Source: Bog-473 sp963807775 (GTDB lineage Bacteria > Actinomycetota > Acidimicrobiia > Acidimicrobiales > RAAP-2). From it: a stretch of 64,000 nucleotides of DNA. This document shows, piece after piece, positions 1 to 8,882 of the stretch; position 1 is the first letter of the stretch; each line of letters begins with the position of its first letter. The stretch covers positions 124,001 to 188,000 of the forward strand of contig CAWECY010000010.1 of the NCBI GenBank assembly GCA_963807775.1. Reading direction: 5' to 3'. The position numbers and the translations under genes are program-made. Under the pieces are notes generated by a model. The model made no database searches and was not told the DNA's origin. It saw nothing but the letters and a program-made list of their open reading frames with translations.

Positions 1-528
1 GTCAAAGACGTTGGACGAACGGATGTCTTCTTCGACGTCGACGCCGCACAGTCGCATCTCGGTGGCCGTCTCGAAGCAGTTGACCAGCAACACGACCTCG
101 TCGCGCAATTCTTCGTATCGCTCGCGGGAGATGCGGCCGATAAGCGTGTACTCGCAACCGCTGGGTGAGGTGCCGACGCGGCGGCCGATCATGGCGTGGT
201 GCCGTCCGTCGTCGATGCAGTAGAGGGTGTAGTCGTCGGCGTCCAGGCACTCGCGGATCCGGTCGTGCCGCTCGTGGGCGGGCAAGAGGTGCCATTGGAT
301 GTGTCGCCGCTCCTTCATGGCCCATAGCGGGCCGGGCGGGATGGTGTGCTCGGGCTCGTCCTCCTCGAGCGGAGTCGACACGTCGTGGCCGACCAGGGGA
401 CCCGGGGCCATGGTCAGCCCAGATTCGGTGATGATGTCGCCCGGCTTGGGCCGTCCTGACGAAGCCGGCACGGCCTCTCCCCACTCGTGGACCTGCTCAC
501 CTTGCTGCCCGTCACCCTGGCCCGTCAT
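1..528 (-). CDS. Hypothetical protein, C-terminus beyond window
   Basis: Open minus-strand frame that runs off the left edge of the window, 176 residues visible. The start is an ATG preceded by GGGAGG. The first 60 residues are rich in Gly, Pro and Glu and probably disordered. A more structured stretch follows (IQWHLLPAHERHDRIREC, then DDYTLYCIDDGRHHAMIGR and RYEELRDEVVLLVNCFETA). I do not recognise the family. Reading as protein is supported by the absence of stops, the good ribosome-binding site and the ordinary residue composition of this frame compared with the arginine-rich other frames. Confidence 0.6.
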   Translation of the reverse strand, partial: MTGQGDGQQGEQVHEWGEAVPASSGRPKPGDIITESGLTMAPGPLVGHDVSTPLEEDEPEHTIPPGPLWAMKERRHIQWHLLPAHERHDRIRECLDADDYTLYCIDDGRHHAMIGRRVGTSPSGCEYTLIGRISRERYEELRDEVVLLVNCFETATEMRLCGVDVEEDIRSSNVFD

Positions 529-599
529 CAGTGCCCTCCCGTGGTCCGCCGTACGTCGCTCGGCTGTCCTGGACCCTACCGTCAGGAGGGCCGGAGTGA

Positions 600-1113
600 T
601 CATGGAACGGTCGACATTCGGGAGAGGATCTGGGCGGCGCATGACTCGGGGGAGGCATGGCTCGTGTCGACGGTCATGTCGTAGACGACGCCGTCGTGAA
701 CAAGTGCCGCCTGGGACTCAGCCATTCCGGGAACCCGATCCGGGCGCAGGGCCTCTCTTGCTCCTGCACTTGCGCGGTCACATTTCACGCCGACCCAGAG
801 CACCTCGAGGCCATCGAGGGCGGCTCGTAGCCGGTCCTGACTCTTTCGGCCGCCGAGAAATACGTCGTCCACGATGACGCCTGTCCCGTCGGCCGCGATG
901 GCGGCAACGCCCCGGTACCAGGACGCTTCAAGGTCCCGCCAGCCAGGGCCGAGGTGGACCTCCCCGGTTTCGCCAATCGTTGGGCATTGCCCCGATCAGG
1001 TCATCGATGCCCAGCGGCAACCACGGTGCCGTCAATATCGCTTGCAGGCTCCGAGCGAGTGTTGTCTTGCCGGACGAAGACACGCCGTTCAGAACGATGA
1101 CGTGGGGACTCAC
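600..1113 (-). pseudogene. Chloramphenicol phosphotransferase-like kinase, frameshifted
   Basis: The first 45 or so residues carry a P-loop (VLNGVSSSGKTTLARSLQ) and GIDDLIGAMP, as in the CPT family of small-molecule kinases. The frame then shifts near 970-990. From about 965 down to 600 a second frame continues the family pattern: GEVHLGPGWRDLEASWYRGV, GTGVIVDDVFLGG, VLWVGVKCD, DRVPGMAESQAALVHDGVVYD and a terminal DTS. The span is 514 nt, that is 171 codons plus one base, close to the usual length of about 175-180 residues. One extra base explains it, so this may be a consensus error and not real decay. The substrate is unknown; family members phosphorylate hydroxyl groups of small molecules. 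Confidence 0.75.
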
Positions 1114-1152
1114 TTCGCGCGTACACCGCTGGATTGCACAGTTCTCGTCAGC

Positions 1153-2016
1153 TTAATTCGCGCTTACGCCGGTCCGTCCGTGGCACAGCGCCTTGATGAC
1201 CTCATCCAGCGTGCTCTGCGCGCTTGTCGCCTCCTCGTCGCGGATGACGGCACCGTAGATTTCGGAGGCGGCTCGGTGGAAGCCGTCCGGAAGGTCGGCG
1301 TCACGAAACGTCCTGGCGATCTCCTCCATCTCCGCCCGCCAACGCCACCCTTTGGTGAGCGCCTGCTGTGCGGCTGACAGGGAGCGGTCTTTTAGTTGGG
1401 GCATGGAACCTTCCCACTCGGCGAGGAGCGCGCCCGTTTCCCCGAGCGTTTCAGCGAGGGCCCGAATGTCGAGCAGGAGGGCGGTCGTCCCCTTGGTCCA
1501 CGCCGCGAAACACATCTTGAGCGCTGACGCTGCAGTTGGATCATCGGAGAGCACACGGGCATCCACTGCGGTCCCTGAGAAGAGTTGGGAGACCTTCGTG
1601 CCATCGGGTCCCGACAGATAGAGGCGAGTGCCGCGCGAGCGAGCGCTGGGCGGTCCGCCGATGATTCCTCCATCCAAGTAGCTACCGCCGCCTGCCTCGA
1701 TCAGCGTCGCCACCTCGCGAGCCGTCGCGGGAGCAATGGCGTTCGCGTCGAGATACACGCCCTGGAAGCCCGACACCTGCCGCGCCACATCACGTGCTGC
1801 CTCCGGAGGGCAGACGGAGATGATGAGCTCACATCCGTTTCGTATGGCTTCGACCGAGCCCACGTCGGTGAGCCCGACAGCGGACGCCCGACGGGCCGAC
1901 GCCGGACTTCGGCCGGAGGAGGCCCACCACACCGCATGCTCGCCGGCAAGGACACCACCGACTGCGGCACCCATGGCACCGGGATGGAGTAAACCGATCG
2001 AACCGAACTGCATCAT
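1153..2016 (-). CDS. NAD(P)-binding dehydrogenase, 6PGDH-like with DUF1932 domain
   Basis: 287 residues. The N-terminus is a Rossmann nucleotide-binding fold (FGSIGLLHPGAMGAAVGGVL), followed by the beta-alpha units of the 6-phosphogluconate/3-hydroxyisobutyrate dehydrogenase superfamily (ELIISVCPPEAARDVA; YLDANAIAPATA; YLDGGIIGGPP). The C-terminal helical half (ALKMCFAAWTKGTTALLLDI onward) matches the DUF1932 type of substrate domain. I chose the ATG at 2016 because GGAGGT lies five to six bases upstream; an in-frame start at 2037 lacks this. The substrate cannot be told from sequence. It is a single gene with no operon partner. Confidence 0.85.
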   Translation of the reverse strand: MMQFGSIGLLHPGAMGAAVGGVLAGEHAVWWASSGRSPASARRASAVGLTDVGSVEAIRNGCELIISVCPPEAARDVARQVSGFQGVYLDANAIAPATAREVATLIEAGGGSYLDGGIIGGPPSARSRGTRLYLSGPDGTKVSQLFSGTAVDARVLSDDPTAASALKMCFAAWTKGTTALLLDIRALAETLGETGALLAEWEGSMPQLKDRSLSAAQQALTKGWRWRAEMEEIARTFRDADLPDGFHRAASEIYGAVIRDEEATSAQSTLDEVIKALCHGRTGVSAN

Positions 2017-2400
2017 GCCTACCTCCGGCGAAGCCACGGCCAGAACGCTTGCACGGTCAGAAACCGAACCGTGCCGTGCTCCTCGCAGCCTAGGGCGAGT
2101 TCGACGGGTAGCCTCAGGAGCTTCCGGGCAGTGGCCGGCGAGGCAGCGACTCGTAGGTCTCTCGAGTCGCGGCCGACCCCAGATCGCCCGGCAGGTGGGA
2201 CAGTTCGGCGCCCTGGCTCACGTGGCGGTCCACAAGATCGGAGTCTCCGCGCGCTCGGTTGGCCGCGTTCAACGGCGGTGTATCTGCTTGCAGAGCACGG
2301 GTCTCTGTGCCGGGAACGTTGGCTGCGCGACGCAGACGTGACGACGACCGGAACTCCCCGGAGGTTCTTGCTCCACTCCATTGACTTCTCAGTGCGAGTC
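2017..2400. other. Gene-free stretch left of the IS element
   Basis: Several overlapping open frames occur on both strands, but all are arginine- and proline-rich and none has a convincing start or recognisable motif. I see no gene, RNA or clear promoter here. It ends at the left inverted repeat of the IS. Confidence 0.4.
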
Positions 2401-2405
2401 CTTAG

Positions 2406-3437
2406 TACGTGTTTGGAAACCAGGTGCCGACATGGGAGCAGCTGAAGACGTAGCTCGCTGTCGTCGATAGCACTTGTGAGGAGAAGTTTTCAAAATCGCG
2501 CGTGACCAGCGCGTTTGGTAGCGCGCGGTGCTCGCGATTTACTCTCGATTGCGCTGCACTGGTGTGCGTGGCGCCGGGCCGCAGATATCCGACCGATCTG
2601 ACCGATCGTCAGTGGGCGTTGGTGGAGCCTATGTTGCCCGACACGGTGCCGGTGGCTCCCGGCGGACGGCCTCCGTTGTATCCCAAGCGCGAGATCGTCA
2701 ATGCCATCTTGTACCTGACGCGCGCCGGGTGTGCTTGGCGCATGCTGCCCAAGGATCTCCCGCATTGGCGCACCGTCTACGGCTACTTCGTCGACTGGCG
2801 CGACGACGGGACGCTCGATCTCATCCACGACACCTTGCGCGAGGAGCTGCGCAAGAGGACCGAGAAGCCCGACGGCACCAAGAGGAAGGCCGAACCGAGT
2901 GCGGGGATCGTCGATTCGCAGTCCCTGCGTGGGGCCGACACCGTCGGAAAGGACACTCGCGGTTATGACGCCGGGAAGCGAGTGCAGGGAAGAAAGCGCC
3001 ATATCGTGACCGACACGCTCGGGTTGTTGCTCGTCGTGATGGTGACTGCGGCCTCGGTGCAAGACCGCGACGGAGGAGTCGACGCGCTAAAGCTGGCCCA
3101 TGGCTGGTATCCCCGGCTGCGCCACGTCTTCGCCGACGGTGGCTATGCCGGTCGACTCGTCGTGCGGGCCCGGCGCTACTGGAAGATGACCGTCGAGATC
3201 GTCTCCAAGCCCAAGGACCAGCGCGGCTTTGCCGTCCTGCCTCGGCGCTGGGTGGTCGAGCGCACGTTGGCCTGGCTCATGCGCTGGCGCCGACTGGTGC
3301 GCGACTACGAGCGGCTGCCCGAGACGCACGAGGCGTTCGTCAAGTGGGCGATGATCGGACTGATGCTCAATCGCCTTGCACGCCCACCAGGTCGGCGCCC
3401 CTGGGCTCCGCCGTGACACGGGTTACCAAACACGTTC
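2406..3437 (+). mobile_element. IS5-family insertion sequence
   Basis: About 1.03 kb. The left end (2401-2421) reads CTTAGTACGTGTTTGGAAACC; the reverse complement of the right end (3421-3441) reads CTAAGAACGTGTTTGGTAACC. The two 21-base ends match at all but three positions. TTAG stands at both outer borders (2402-2405 and 3438-3441) and fits the YTAR target duplication known for IS427-type IS5 elements. One intact transposase gene fills the element, so it may still be active. Confidence 0.85.
2502..3416 (+). CDS. IS5-family transposase
   Basis: 304 residues from a GTG at 2502; a GTG at 2562 or 2568, just before GRRYPTDLTDRQWALVEPML, is an equally good start. The N-terminal half holds the helix-turn-helix/DUF4096-like region (RPPLYPKREIVNAILYLTRA, CAWRMLPKDLPHWRTVYGYF). 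The DDE nuclease part shows GIVDSQSLRGADTVG (first Asp), FADGGYAGR (second Asp) and RWVVERTLAWLMRWRRLVRD (Glu within the ER motif). It is a single uninterrupted frame, unlike the IS5-type gene at 52.7 kb. Confidence 0.95.
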   Translation: MTSAFGSARCSRFTLDCAALVCVAPGRRYPTDLTDRQWALVEPMLPDTVPVAPGGRPPLYPKREIVNAILYLTRAGCAWRMLPKDLPHWRTVYGYFVDWRDDGTLDLIHDTLREELRKRTEKPDGTKRKAEPSAGIVDSQSLRGADTVGKDTRGYDAGKRVQGRKRHIVTDTLGLLLVVMVTAASVQDRDGGVDALKLAHGWYPRLRHVFADGGYAGRLVVRARRYWKMTVEIVSKPKDQRGFAVLPRRWVVERTLAWLMRWRRLVRDYERLPETHEAFVKWAMIGLMLNRLARPPGRRPWAPP

Positions 3438-3568
3438 TTAGAATTTTCAGTGCGGGTACACCGTGTCGAATGCTGTGCGCAACGCACTGGTTGAGCATGT
3501 ATCCCCATCTCAAACGTCGATGTACCCCAGACGTGACGTCCACCATCGCGACTCCGAAGGAGACCACT

Positions 3569-3961
3569 GTGCCCACTACCGAAGCCGAGAGGACAATCAA
3601 GAACGGAAAGGCTCTCGGCACCGCCGAAGGCCTCGCCGAGAGCATCGCGGAGAGCTTCGAGGGACTCGCGACGATCGCCCGCACTCAAGCCGAGGAGTCG
3701 TTCAAGCAAGGCGAAAAGGCGGGGCTGGTGCTCGTGGATCAGTCGATCAGCTCCATCCAGGCGGCGGAGGCGATCGGGCTTTCGGTGCTCTCTGCCATGG
3801 CCGACATCACCGCACCCCTCACGCCGAAGCTGCCCAGCGTGGTACCGGCGTCCAATCTGCAGACGCTGGTGAAGGCGGGTTTCGACATCACCGAGCAGCT
3901 GCTCAGCACCGAGCGCACCCTGGCCGAAGCGGCCACCAGGATGGTCATCCGGCAGGGTTGA
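3569..3961 (+). CDS. Small helical hypothetical protein
   Basis: 130 residues starting at GTG 3569, chosen because GAAGGAGA lies just upstream; the frame is open further upstream but crosses the IS end. The protein is alanine- and glutamate-rich and almost wholly helical by eye (GLAESIAESFEGLATIARTQ, GEKAGLVLVDQSISSIQAAE, LVKAGFDITEQLLSTERTLA), with one proline-rich turn (APLTPKLPSVVPAS). The pattern is reminiscent of phasins or other surface-coating helical proteins, but this is only a resemblance and I do not assign a function. Confidence 0.65.
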   Translation: MPTTEAERTIKNGKALGTAEGLAESIAESFEGLATIARTQAEESFKQGEKAGLVLVDQSISSIQAAEAIGLSVLSAMADITAPLTPKLPSVVPASNLQTLVKAGFDITEQLLSTERTLAEAATRMVIRQG

Positions 3962-4154
3962 CCGACCAACCGGTCAGCGGCGCTTCGACGTCCTGGCACC
4001 TGCACTCGAGGACAGCGCTGGGGCAGGCCGGCCCGTTGGCTGTCGGTATCGCGGGACAGTGGTTGACTCACGAGCCACCGTACGCCCGGGCGGCTCGGAG
4101 CTCGCCTCTTGTTAACGTCCTTCGTTGAGCCGGCCTGGCTGGAGGACCCACCTC

Positions 4155-4586
4155 ATGTTCAAACGCCAGAAGCAACAGACTGACGGGGACGAAGAGGTTG
4201 CCGTGGACGCCACTCTCGAGCTCGACCTCGGCACGGTCGAAGAGTCGATTGAGGCCTATCTCAAAGACCCTTCCCTCATATTGCGGAATCAGTTGTCGGC
4301 GGTACTCGAGCGATTAGACCGACAGATTGACGACAGCGATGCCTACGAGAGCAGCGTCATCGGCTCGGCGGCGTTTGGCTACTCAGGCAAAGGCTCTGTG
4401 ATCGGAGAGACGAGTGGCAGCTCGGCGGCTGAAGAGATCCCCGAATCGGTCCTGCGGGCTCAGACAGTCTTGATCAAAGCGGCCAAGCGAGAAGTCACCG
4501 CACCAACTCCCGGTACCTTCGCCGACTTACGGGCTGCGCATCAGTCCTTGGTCGCAGCACTGACCATGGGGCCGCCCACGCACTAG
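4155..4586 (+). CDS. Hypothetical protein
   Basis: 143 residues, ATG 4155 with GGAGGA eight bases upstream. The N-terminus is charged (MFKRQKQQTDGDEE), followed by an acidic helical segment (VEESIEAYLKDPSLILRNQL, AVLERLDRQIDDSDAYE), a Gly/Ser-rich linker (residues about 72-90) and another helix. No transmembrane segment or known motif. It lies in the same direction as the preceding small gene, 193 bases away. Confidence 0.6.
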   Translation: MFKRQKQQTDGDEEVAVDATLELDLGTVEESIEAYLKDPSLILRNQLSAVLERLDRQIDDSDAYESSVIGSAAFGYSGKGSVIGETSGSSAAEEIPESVLRAQTVLIKAAKREVTAPTPGTFADLRAAHQSLVAALTMGPPTH

Positions 4587-4682
4587 TTCCGGGTAGGGAG
4601 TCCGCCCGCATTGAGGAGCATCTGGCCGGCCTGCTCGATACCTTGGTTTGGTTGGTGTATCGACGGGACGCTTCCGGCACCT

Positions 4683-5354
4683 CTAGAAGGACGGTCGAGT
4701 GCAACGCAGCAAGACCTTCTCCCGGCTGTAGTAGTCCAACCAGGCGAGGAGATCGCCCCGATGGTCGTGGCCGTGCCGATGGGCGGATACCGGGACGAAC
4801 CGCAGCTTCAAGTTGGCCACCGACACGGAGAACCCGGCATGCTCGAAGTCCCTCACCACCTCGTCGAGCCCATAGAGCCGAGGAAGGCCCAGCTCGGCTG
4901 CGCACGCCGCGTGCCAGGCCGACATCATGGGGCTCCCCTCGTGAACGCCCATGACGGCGAAGTACGACCCGCCGGGCTTCAAGGCGCCAAAGAGAGCGGC
5001 CGCGTGGGCGGGAAGATCCTCCAGCAGGTAGAGGACCTCATGGCTGAAGGCCACGTCGAAGTCACCCCACACGTCCGGCACGGTGTCGCCGACGTCGAAG
5101 GTGAGTGGCCTGTCGCCGGCGAGACGGCGGGCGTCCGCTATGGCGCCCGAGGCTGGGTCGTACCCGTAGCCCTCGACGATGCCCCGGGCATCGACGAGCA
5201 GGCGCAGGAAGCCCCCACGGTTGCAGCCCGCGTCGAGCACCCGTCGCCCGGCCAGGTCGCTGTCGACGGTGTCGAGCATTGCCTTCCATATGAAGCCGTG
5301 CTCGTCCTGCATCGCCTCGTCCTCAGCGGCACCTCGCCAATAGGAGGAACTCAC
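4683..5354 (-). CDS. Class I SAM-dependent methyltransferase
   Basis: 223 residues. Motif I of Rossmann-fold methyltransferases is clear: RRVLDAGCNRGGFLRLL (residues about 37-53), with the acidic residue after strand 2 in GYGYDPASGA, motif II in GDFDVAFSHEVLYLLEDLP and motif III in ALKPGGSYFAVMG. The C-terminal 70 residues vary between family members and would set the substrate, which is unknown. It is transcribed alone toward the convergent hypothetical gene at 4.2 kb. Confidence 0.85.
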   Translation of the reverse strand: MSSSYWRGAAEDEAMQDEHGFIWKAMLDTVDSDLAGRRVLDAGCNRGGFLRLLVDARGIVEGYGYDPASGAIADARRLAGDRPLTFDVGDTVPDVWGDFDVAFSHEVLYLLEDLPAHAAALFGALKPGGSYFAVMGVHEGSPMMSAWHAACAAELGLPRLYGLDEVVRDFEHAGFSVSVANLKLRFVPVSAHRHGHDHRGDLLAWLDYYSREKVLLRCTRPSF

Positions 5355-5473
5355 ATCGGCAGACTATGCCGCAGGTGGGCCCGCGTAACGCTGTGTTCCG
5401 AGGTGACCATGCGGCCGGCCGACCACACCCGCGGCCGGCCCAGAACGCATGAGGGGATGAGACGCCGCTTTTA

Positions 5474-6009
5474 CTAGGTCCAGATGACCTTTGCCCGCTC
5501 GGCTGCCGCGCGGACGGCGGTTCCGTCAATGATGACGCTCGATTCGTCCAAACCGGCGGCCTCCAAACCGACGAAGATTTCGAGGGGTCCATCAGGAGGT
5601 AGTGGAAATACCCAGGCCCAGGCCCGCCAGCCGCCGGGTGCGCCTCCACGACTCCCGATACTCATGAACGGCTCAATGGGAAGGCCCTGTTCGTCCTTTG
5701 CTACGTCCGGCATGGAGCCAAGGCCAGGTCCGCGTCCAGCGGTTCTCCCGTCAGCGAACCGAACCCCCACGCGAGGCCACCGATCTCGCGGAGTGGACGG
5801 AGCATCTCCATCATTTCCCGCACCTTGCGTGGATCCACTCGCATCAGCAGGTGGATCGTGAAGCCGTTCGGATAGACCTCGAGGCGGTCGACGGCGATCG
5901 CCACGACGTCGCTGTGGAGCACGACGGCATCGACGGCGAGCACCGCGGGCACCGTGCCCTCGGAGGGACGGTCCCAGCGGGTGGCGCCCATCCATGGACG
6001 GTCGACCAC
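5474..6009 (-). CDS. Hypothetical protein, interrupted by a frameshift
   Basis: The N-terminal half starts at GTG 6009 (or ATG 5991) and reads MGATRWDRPSEG, VLHSDVVAIAVDRLEVYPNG and IHLLMRVDP, down to IGGLAWG. At the C5 run on the plus strand (5764-5768) the sensible frame changes and continues VRFADGRTAG, GLPIEPFMSIG, WRAWAWVFPLPPDGPLEIFV and ESSVIIDGTAVRAAAERAKV to the stop at 5474. One missing G in the run would restore a single protein of about 178 residues, rich in predicted beta strands. Family unknown. It overlaps the end of the Clp_N gene in another frame. Confidence 0.6.
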
Positions 6010-6476
6010 GACTCAGGTGCCGTATGAATCTCACTGAGCGGTCCGGCCGCCATCAGCTCGATCACTTCTCGCCGCACACGGCCCAGACTGGCTCCGAGAC
6101 TGACAAGGACCGTGGCAGCGACACCTTCGCCCTCGCGTACGAGACCGAGGAGCAAGTGCTCGGTGCCGATGTTGCTATGGCCCAATTGGATTGCTTCTCG
6201 CAGGGAGAGTTCAAGAACCTTCTTCGCCCGCGGCGTGAACGGCGGCGCGCCGCTGGGCGGGCTGCCGGCCCTGCCGATCGTCTCCTCGACCTTCTCACGC
6301 ACGGCCTCGAGCGAGATGTCCATGGATTCGAGCGCCGTGGCGGCGATGCCCTCGCCCTCGCGGATCAATCCAAGGAGAATGTGCTCTGTACCGATGAAGT
6401 TGTGATTCAGCAGGCGCGCTTCCTCTTGCGCCAGCACCAGCACCCGACGTGCCCGGTCGGTGAAGCGTTCGAACAC
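5844..6476 (-). CDS. Stand-alone double Clp_N domain protein (ClpC N-domain homologue)
   Basis: Starts at GTG 6476 giving FERFTDRARRVLVLAQEEAR. Two Clp_N repeats follow: FIGTEHILLGLIREGEGIAA (residues about 25-45) and IGTEHLLLGLVREGEGVAAT (about 100-120), each with its helical partner, joined by PPFTPRAKKVLELSLREA. In ClpC this domain binds substrates and adaptors; here no ATPase module follows, so an adaptor or decoy role is possible (inference). After residue about 145 the frame leaves the conserved sequence and runs some 55 codons into the next gene out of frame. A TGA in the neighbouring frame at about 6013-6015 suggests a small indel near the natural end. Confidence 0.85.
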   Translation of the reverse strand: MFERFTDRARRVLVLAQEEARLLNHNFIGTEHILLGLIREGEGIAATALESMDISLEAVREKVEETIGRAGSPPSGAPPFTPRAKKVLELSLREAIQLGHSNIGTEHLLLGLVREGEGVAATVLVSLGASLGRVRREVIELMAAGPLSEIHTAPESWSTVHGWAPPAGTVPPRARCPRCSPSMPSCSTATSWRSPSTASRSIRTASRSTC

Positions 6477-6623
6477 TGATCTCAGGATACTCGTGCCCTG
6501 CCGTACGCAGCCGCTGACCCGAACCCTGTCCGTGACGCCAATCGGGAGGGCGGGACGTTTCGAGGGACGATTGGGGCAGGCTCCCACACGTCCTGCCCGT
6601 CCGCCTCCCGCACGGGCAGGACG

Positions 6624-7151
6624 TCAGGGACCGCAGTCAGCGAACTCATCATGTCGAGTGCCCTCAGCTCGATCCGGTGGCAGCGCTGCGACGACAGCAT
6701 TCCGGAACGCGCAATCCTCCTCAAGATTGCGAATGCGTGTACCCACGCGAACACTGGCGACCCCGGGCGACGGGCATTCGAACTCAGTGGCGGTCAGGAC
6801 CGGATGCGCTCCTCTGTGTGGCACGACACTGATGGTGAACGCGTTGAGCGCCTCCACGCAGTCCGGGCCCGACAACGAGGGGCGAAGTTGCGCGTACGCC
6901 GCAAGGATCGCTGCCGCCTTTCGGCCACCGACTTCCACCACCACCGGGCCCCGCGTTCCATACGGAGCGACTTGGTTGTAGCCGGTCACCTGAACGAGGC
7001 TGCCGTGCGGCAGCTTCGTGCCACCGGCCATCTGGGTCGTCAGGGCCGCGCACACCGGGACGGCGACCAGAATGAGAGCGCCGGTGACGCCAGCGACGAA
7101 GCGCATCAACCAACGATGACGCTGAGGTCCCTCGTTTGGTTCACCGGGCAT
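6624..7151 (-). CDS. Membrane-anchored or secreted hypothetical protein
   Basis: 175 residues. One hydrophobic segment at about residues 18-38 (FVAGVTGALILVAVPVCAAL) is preceded by Arg residues, as in a signal anchor. The outside part has three or more cysteines (PDCVEAL, FECPSPG, EEDCAFRN, FADCGP) that could form disulfides. No known domain recognised. The reading frame has no shadow competitor of comparable quality. Confidence 0.65.
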   Translation of the reverse strand: MPGEPNEGPQRHRWLMRFVAGVTGALILVAVPVCAALTTQMAGGTKLPHGSLVQVTGYNQVAPYGTRGPVVVEVGGRKAAAILAAYAQLRPSLSGPDCVEALNAFTISVVPHRGAHPVLTATEFECPSPGVASVRVGTRIRNLEEDCAFRNAVVAALPPDRAEGTRHDEFADCGP

Positions 7152-7270
7152 CGTCCAGGTCCGTCAGGGACTTTGCCCTGGGAGACCTTCAGTCGGGACT
7201 GATTCAGGAATGCCGCGAGCGCTGTGGACAGGACACCCCCGGCGGTGCATCTCTGAAACCTACGATCCTT

Positions 7271-7831
7271 TCAGGCCCCCTCGTAGGGAAACCCGAGGTC
7301 GGGCGCGGTGAGGACGGCCCGGAAGGGGAGGCCCTCGGCGGCCGCCATCGCCTCGACGCTGCCGCCGCGGTCCACGACGGCCACCAGGAGCACGACCTCG
7401 GCGCCGGCCTCCTGGACGGCGTGCGCCGCCTCGAGCAGCGAGGTGCCGCGGGTCACCGTGTCCTCGGTGATCACGACCTTGTCCCCGGAGTCGAGCGCGC
7501 CGGCGATACGTCCGCCGGCTCCGTGGTCCTTGGCCTCCTTGCGCACGCTGAAGGCCTTGAGGGCACGGCCCCGGGTGGCCGCCACGCCGGCGGTGACGAA
7601 GGCCACCGGGTCGGCGCCCATGGTCAGGCCTCCGATGGCCGTCGCCTCGTCGGGTACCAGCGCCAGCACGGCGTCGGCCACGAGCACCATGGCCTCGGGC
7701 CGGCACACCGTCTGCTTGGAGTCGATGAACCACGTGCTCTTGCGCCCGGACTTGAGGGCGAAGTCACCCCGCTTCACCGAGTGCTCCAGCAGGTGCGCCC
7801 GGAGCACCCCGACCGGGTCGTCGTCGCTCAC
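7271..7831 (-). CDS. pyrE: Orotate phosphoribosyltransferase
   Basis: 186 residues. It transfers phosphoribose from PRPP to orotate, giving OMP in pyrimidine synthesis. The PRPP-binding signature is VVITEDTVTRGTSLLEAA, and the N-terminal region FALKSGRKSTWFIDSKQ is typical of the family, as is IGGLTMGADPVA. The GTG start at 7831 overlaps the purM TGA by four bases (GTGA), so pyrE is translationally coupled as the last gene of purL-purF-purM-pyrE. A pyrimidine gene at the tail of a purine operon is uncommon but fits shared demand for PRPP. Confidence 0.93.
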   Translation of the reverse strand: MSDDDPVGVLRAHLLEHSVKRGDFALKSGRKSTWFIDSKQTVCRPEAMVLVADAVLALVPDEATAIGGLTMGADPVAFVTAGVAATRGRALKAFSVRKEAKDHGAGGRIAGALDSGDKVVITEDTVTRGTSLLEAAHAVQEAGAEVVLLVAVVDRGGSVEAMAAAEGLPFRAVLTAPDLGFPYEGA

Positions 7832-8844
7832 CTGAACCGCACGCCGGCGCCGTCGGCGACGGTGCCGATCACCGTGGCCGGTTGCCCCGCCTCTTCCAGG
7901 GTCGCCAGCACCTCGTCGTCCCGGCCGCCGTGCACCACCAGGGCCATCCCGATGCCACGGTTGAAGACGCGGTCCATCTCGTCCTCGGCCACCGATCCCA
8001 GGCGCGCGATCTCGCCGAAGACGCGCGGCTCGCTCCACGCCGACCGGTCGAGGACGGCGCCCAGCCCGTCGGGGAGGGCACGCGGCAGGTTGCCCACGAT
8101 GCCGCCGCCGGTGATGTGCGCGCAGGCGTGCAGCGCCTCGCCCAGGGCGTGGCGCACGGCCAGGACGGCGGGCGTGTAGATCACGGAGGGACGGAGCAGC
8201 TCGTCGGCCAGCGTGTGCCGGGCCCCGTCCCAGGCCGGGTCGTCGAGGTCGAGCCCTGCCCGCTCGAGCAGCACGTGGCGCGCCAGCGTGTAGCCGTTGG
8301 AGCGCAGCCCCGGCGAGGCCAGGCCGACGACGGCGTCGCCGGAGCGCACCCGCTCGGGCCCGAGCTGGGTCCCCTGCTCCACCACCCCCACGGCGAAGCC
8401 GGCCAGGTCGATCTCGTCGGGGGCCATCACCCCGGCGTGCTCGGCCGTCTCGCCGCCGATCAGCTCGCAGCCGGCCTGGCGGCACCCCTCGTGCACGCCC
8501 GCCACCACGGTGGCCACGGTGTCGGGATCCACCTTGCCCGTGGAGAGGTAGTCGAGCATGAAGAGAGGCTCGGCGCCGACGCACACCAGGTCGTCCACGC
8601 ACATGGCGACCAGGTCGATGCCGACGGTGTCGTAGCGCCCGGTGGCCCGGGCCACCACGAGCTTGGTGCCGACGCCGTCGGTGGAGGCGACGAGCACCGG
8701 GCGGGCGTAACGCGCCACGTCCAGGGGGAACTGGCCGCCGAAGCCGCCGATGCCGGCCACCATGGAGCGCAGCCGCTCGACCGCGGCATCACCCGCGGCG
8801 ATGTCCACGCCGGCGGCCGCGTACGTGGCGCCGCCCTGTTCCAC
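7828..8844 (-). CDS. purM: Phosphoribosylformylglycinamidine cyclo-ligase (AIR synthetase)
   Basis: 338 residues from GTG 8844. It closes the imidazole ring of FGAM with ATP to form AIR. Family marks: TYAAAGVDIAAGDAAVERL at the start, VASTDGVGTKL, GIDLVAMCVDDLVCVGAEPL, IGGETAEHAG, GLASPGLRSNGYTLAR, HITGGGIVGNLPRALP and FNRGIGMALVV. Length agrees with the family (about 340-350). It is in the same frame as the preceding purF tail with no stop between them; see the purF entry. It overlaps pyrE by four bases. Confidence 0.95.
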   Translation of the reverse strand: MEQGGATYAAAGVDIAAGDAAVERLRSMVAGIGGFGGQFPLDVARYARPVLVASTDGVGTKLVVARATGRYDTVGIDLVAMCVDDLVCVGAEPLFMLDYLSTGKVDPDTVATVVAGVHEGCRQAGCELIGGETAEHAGVMAPDEIDLAGFAVGVVEQGTQLGPERVRSGDAVVGLASPGLRSNGYTLARHVLLERAGLDLDDPAWDGARHTLADELLRPSVIYTPAVLAVRHALGEALHACAHITGGGIVGNLPRALPDGLGAVLDRSAWSEPRVFGEIARLGSVAEDEMDRVFNRGIGMALVVHGGRDDEVLATLEEAGQPATVIGTVADGAGVRFR

Positions 8845-8882
8845 TGCGATCAGACCCCGGGCAGCGCGGCCTGGTGGGCGCC

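Noticed and set aside
7136..8179. Long plus-strand frame opposite pyrE and purM
   Set aside because: Gly/His/Arg-rich shadow of the minus-strand genes; no motif, and the opposite frame is a certain gene.
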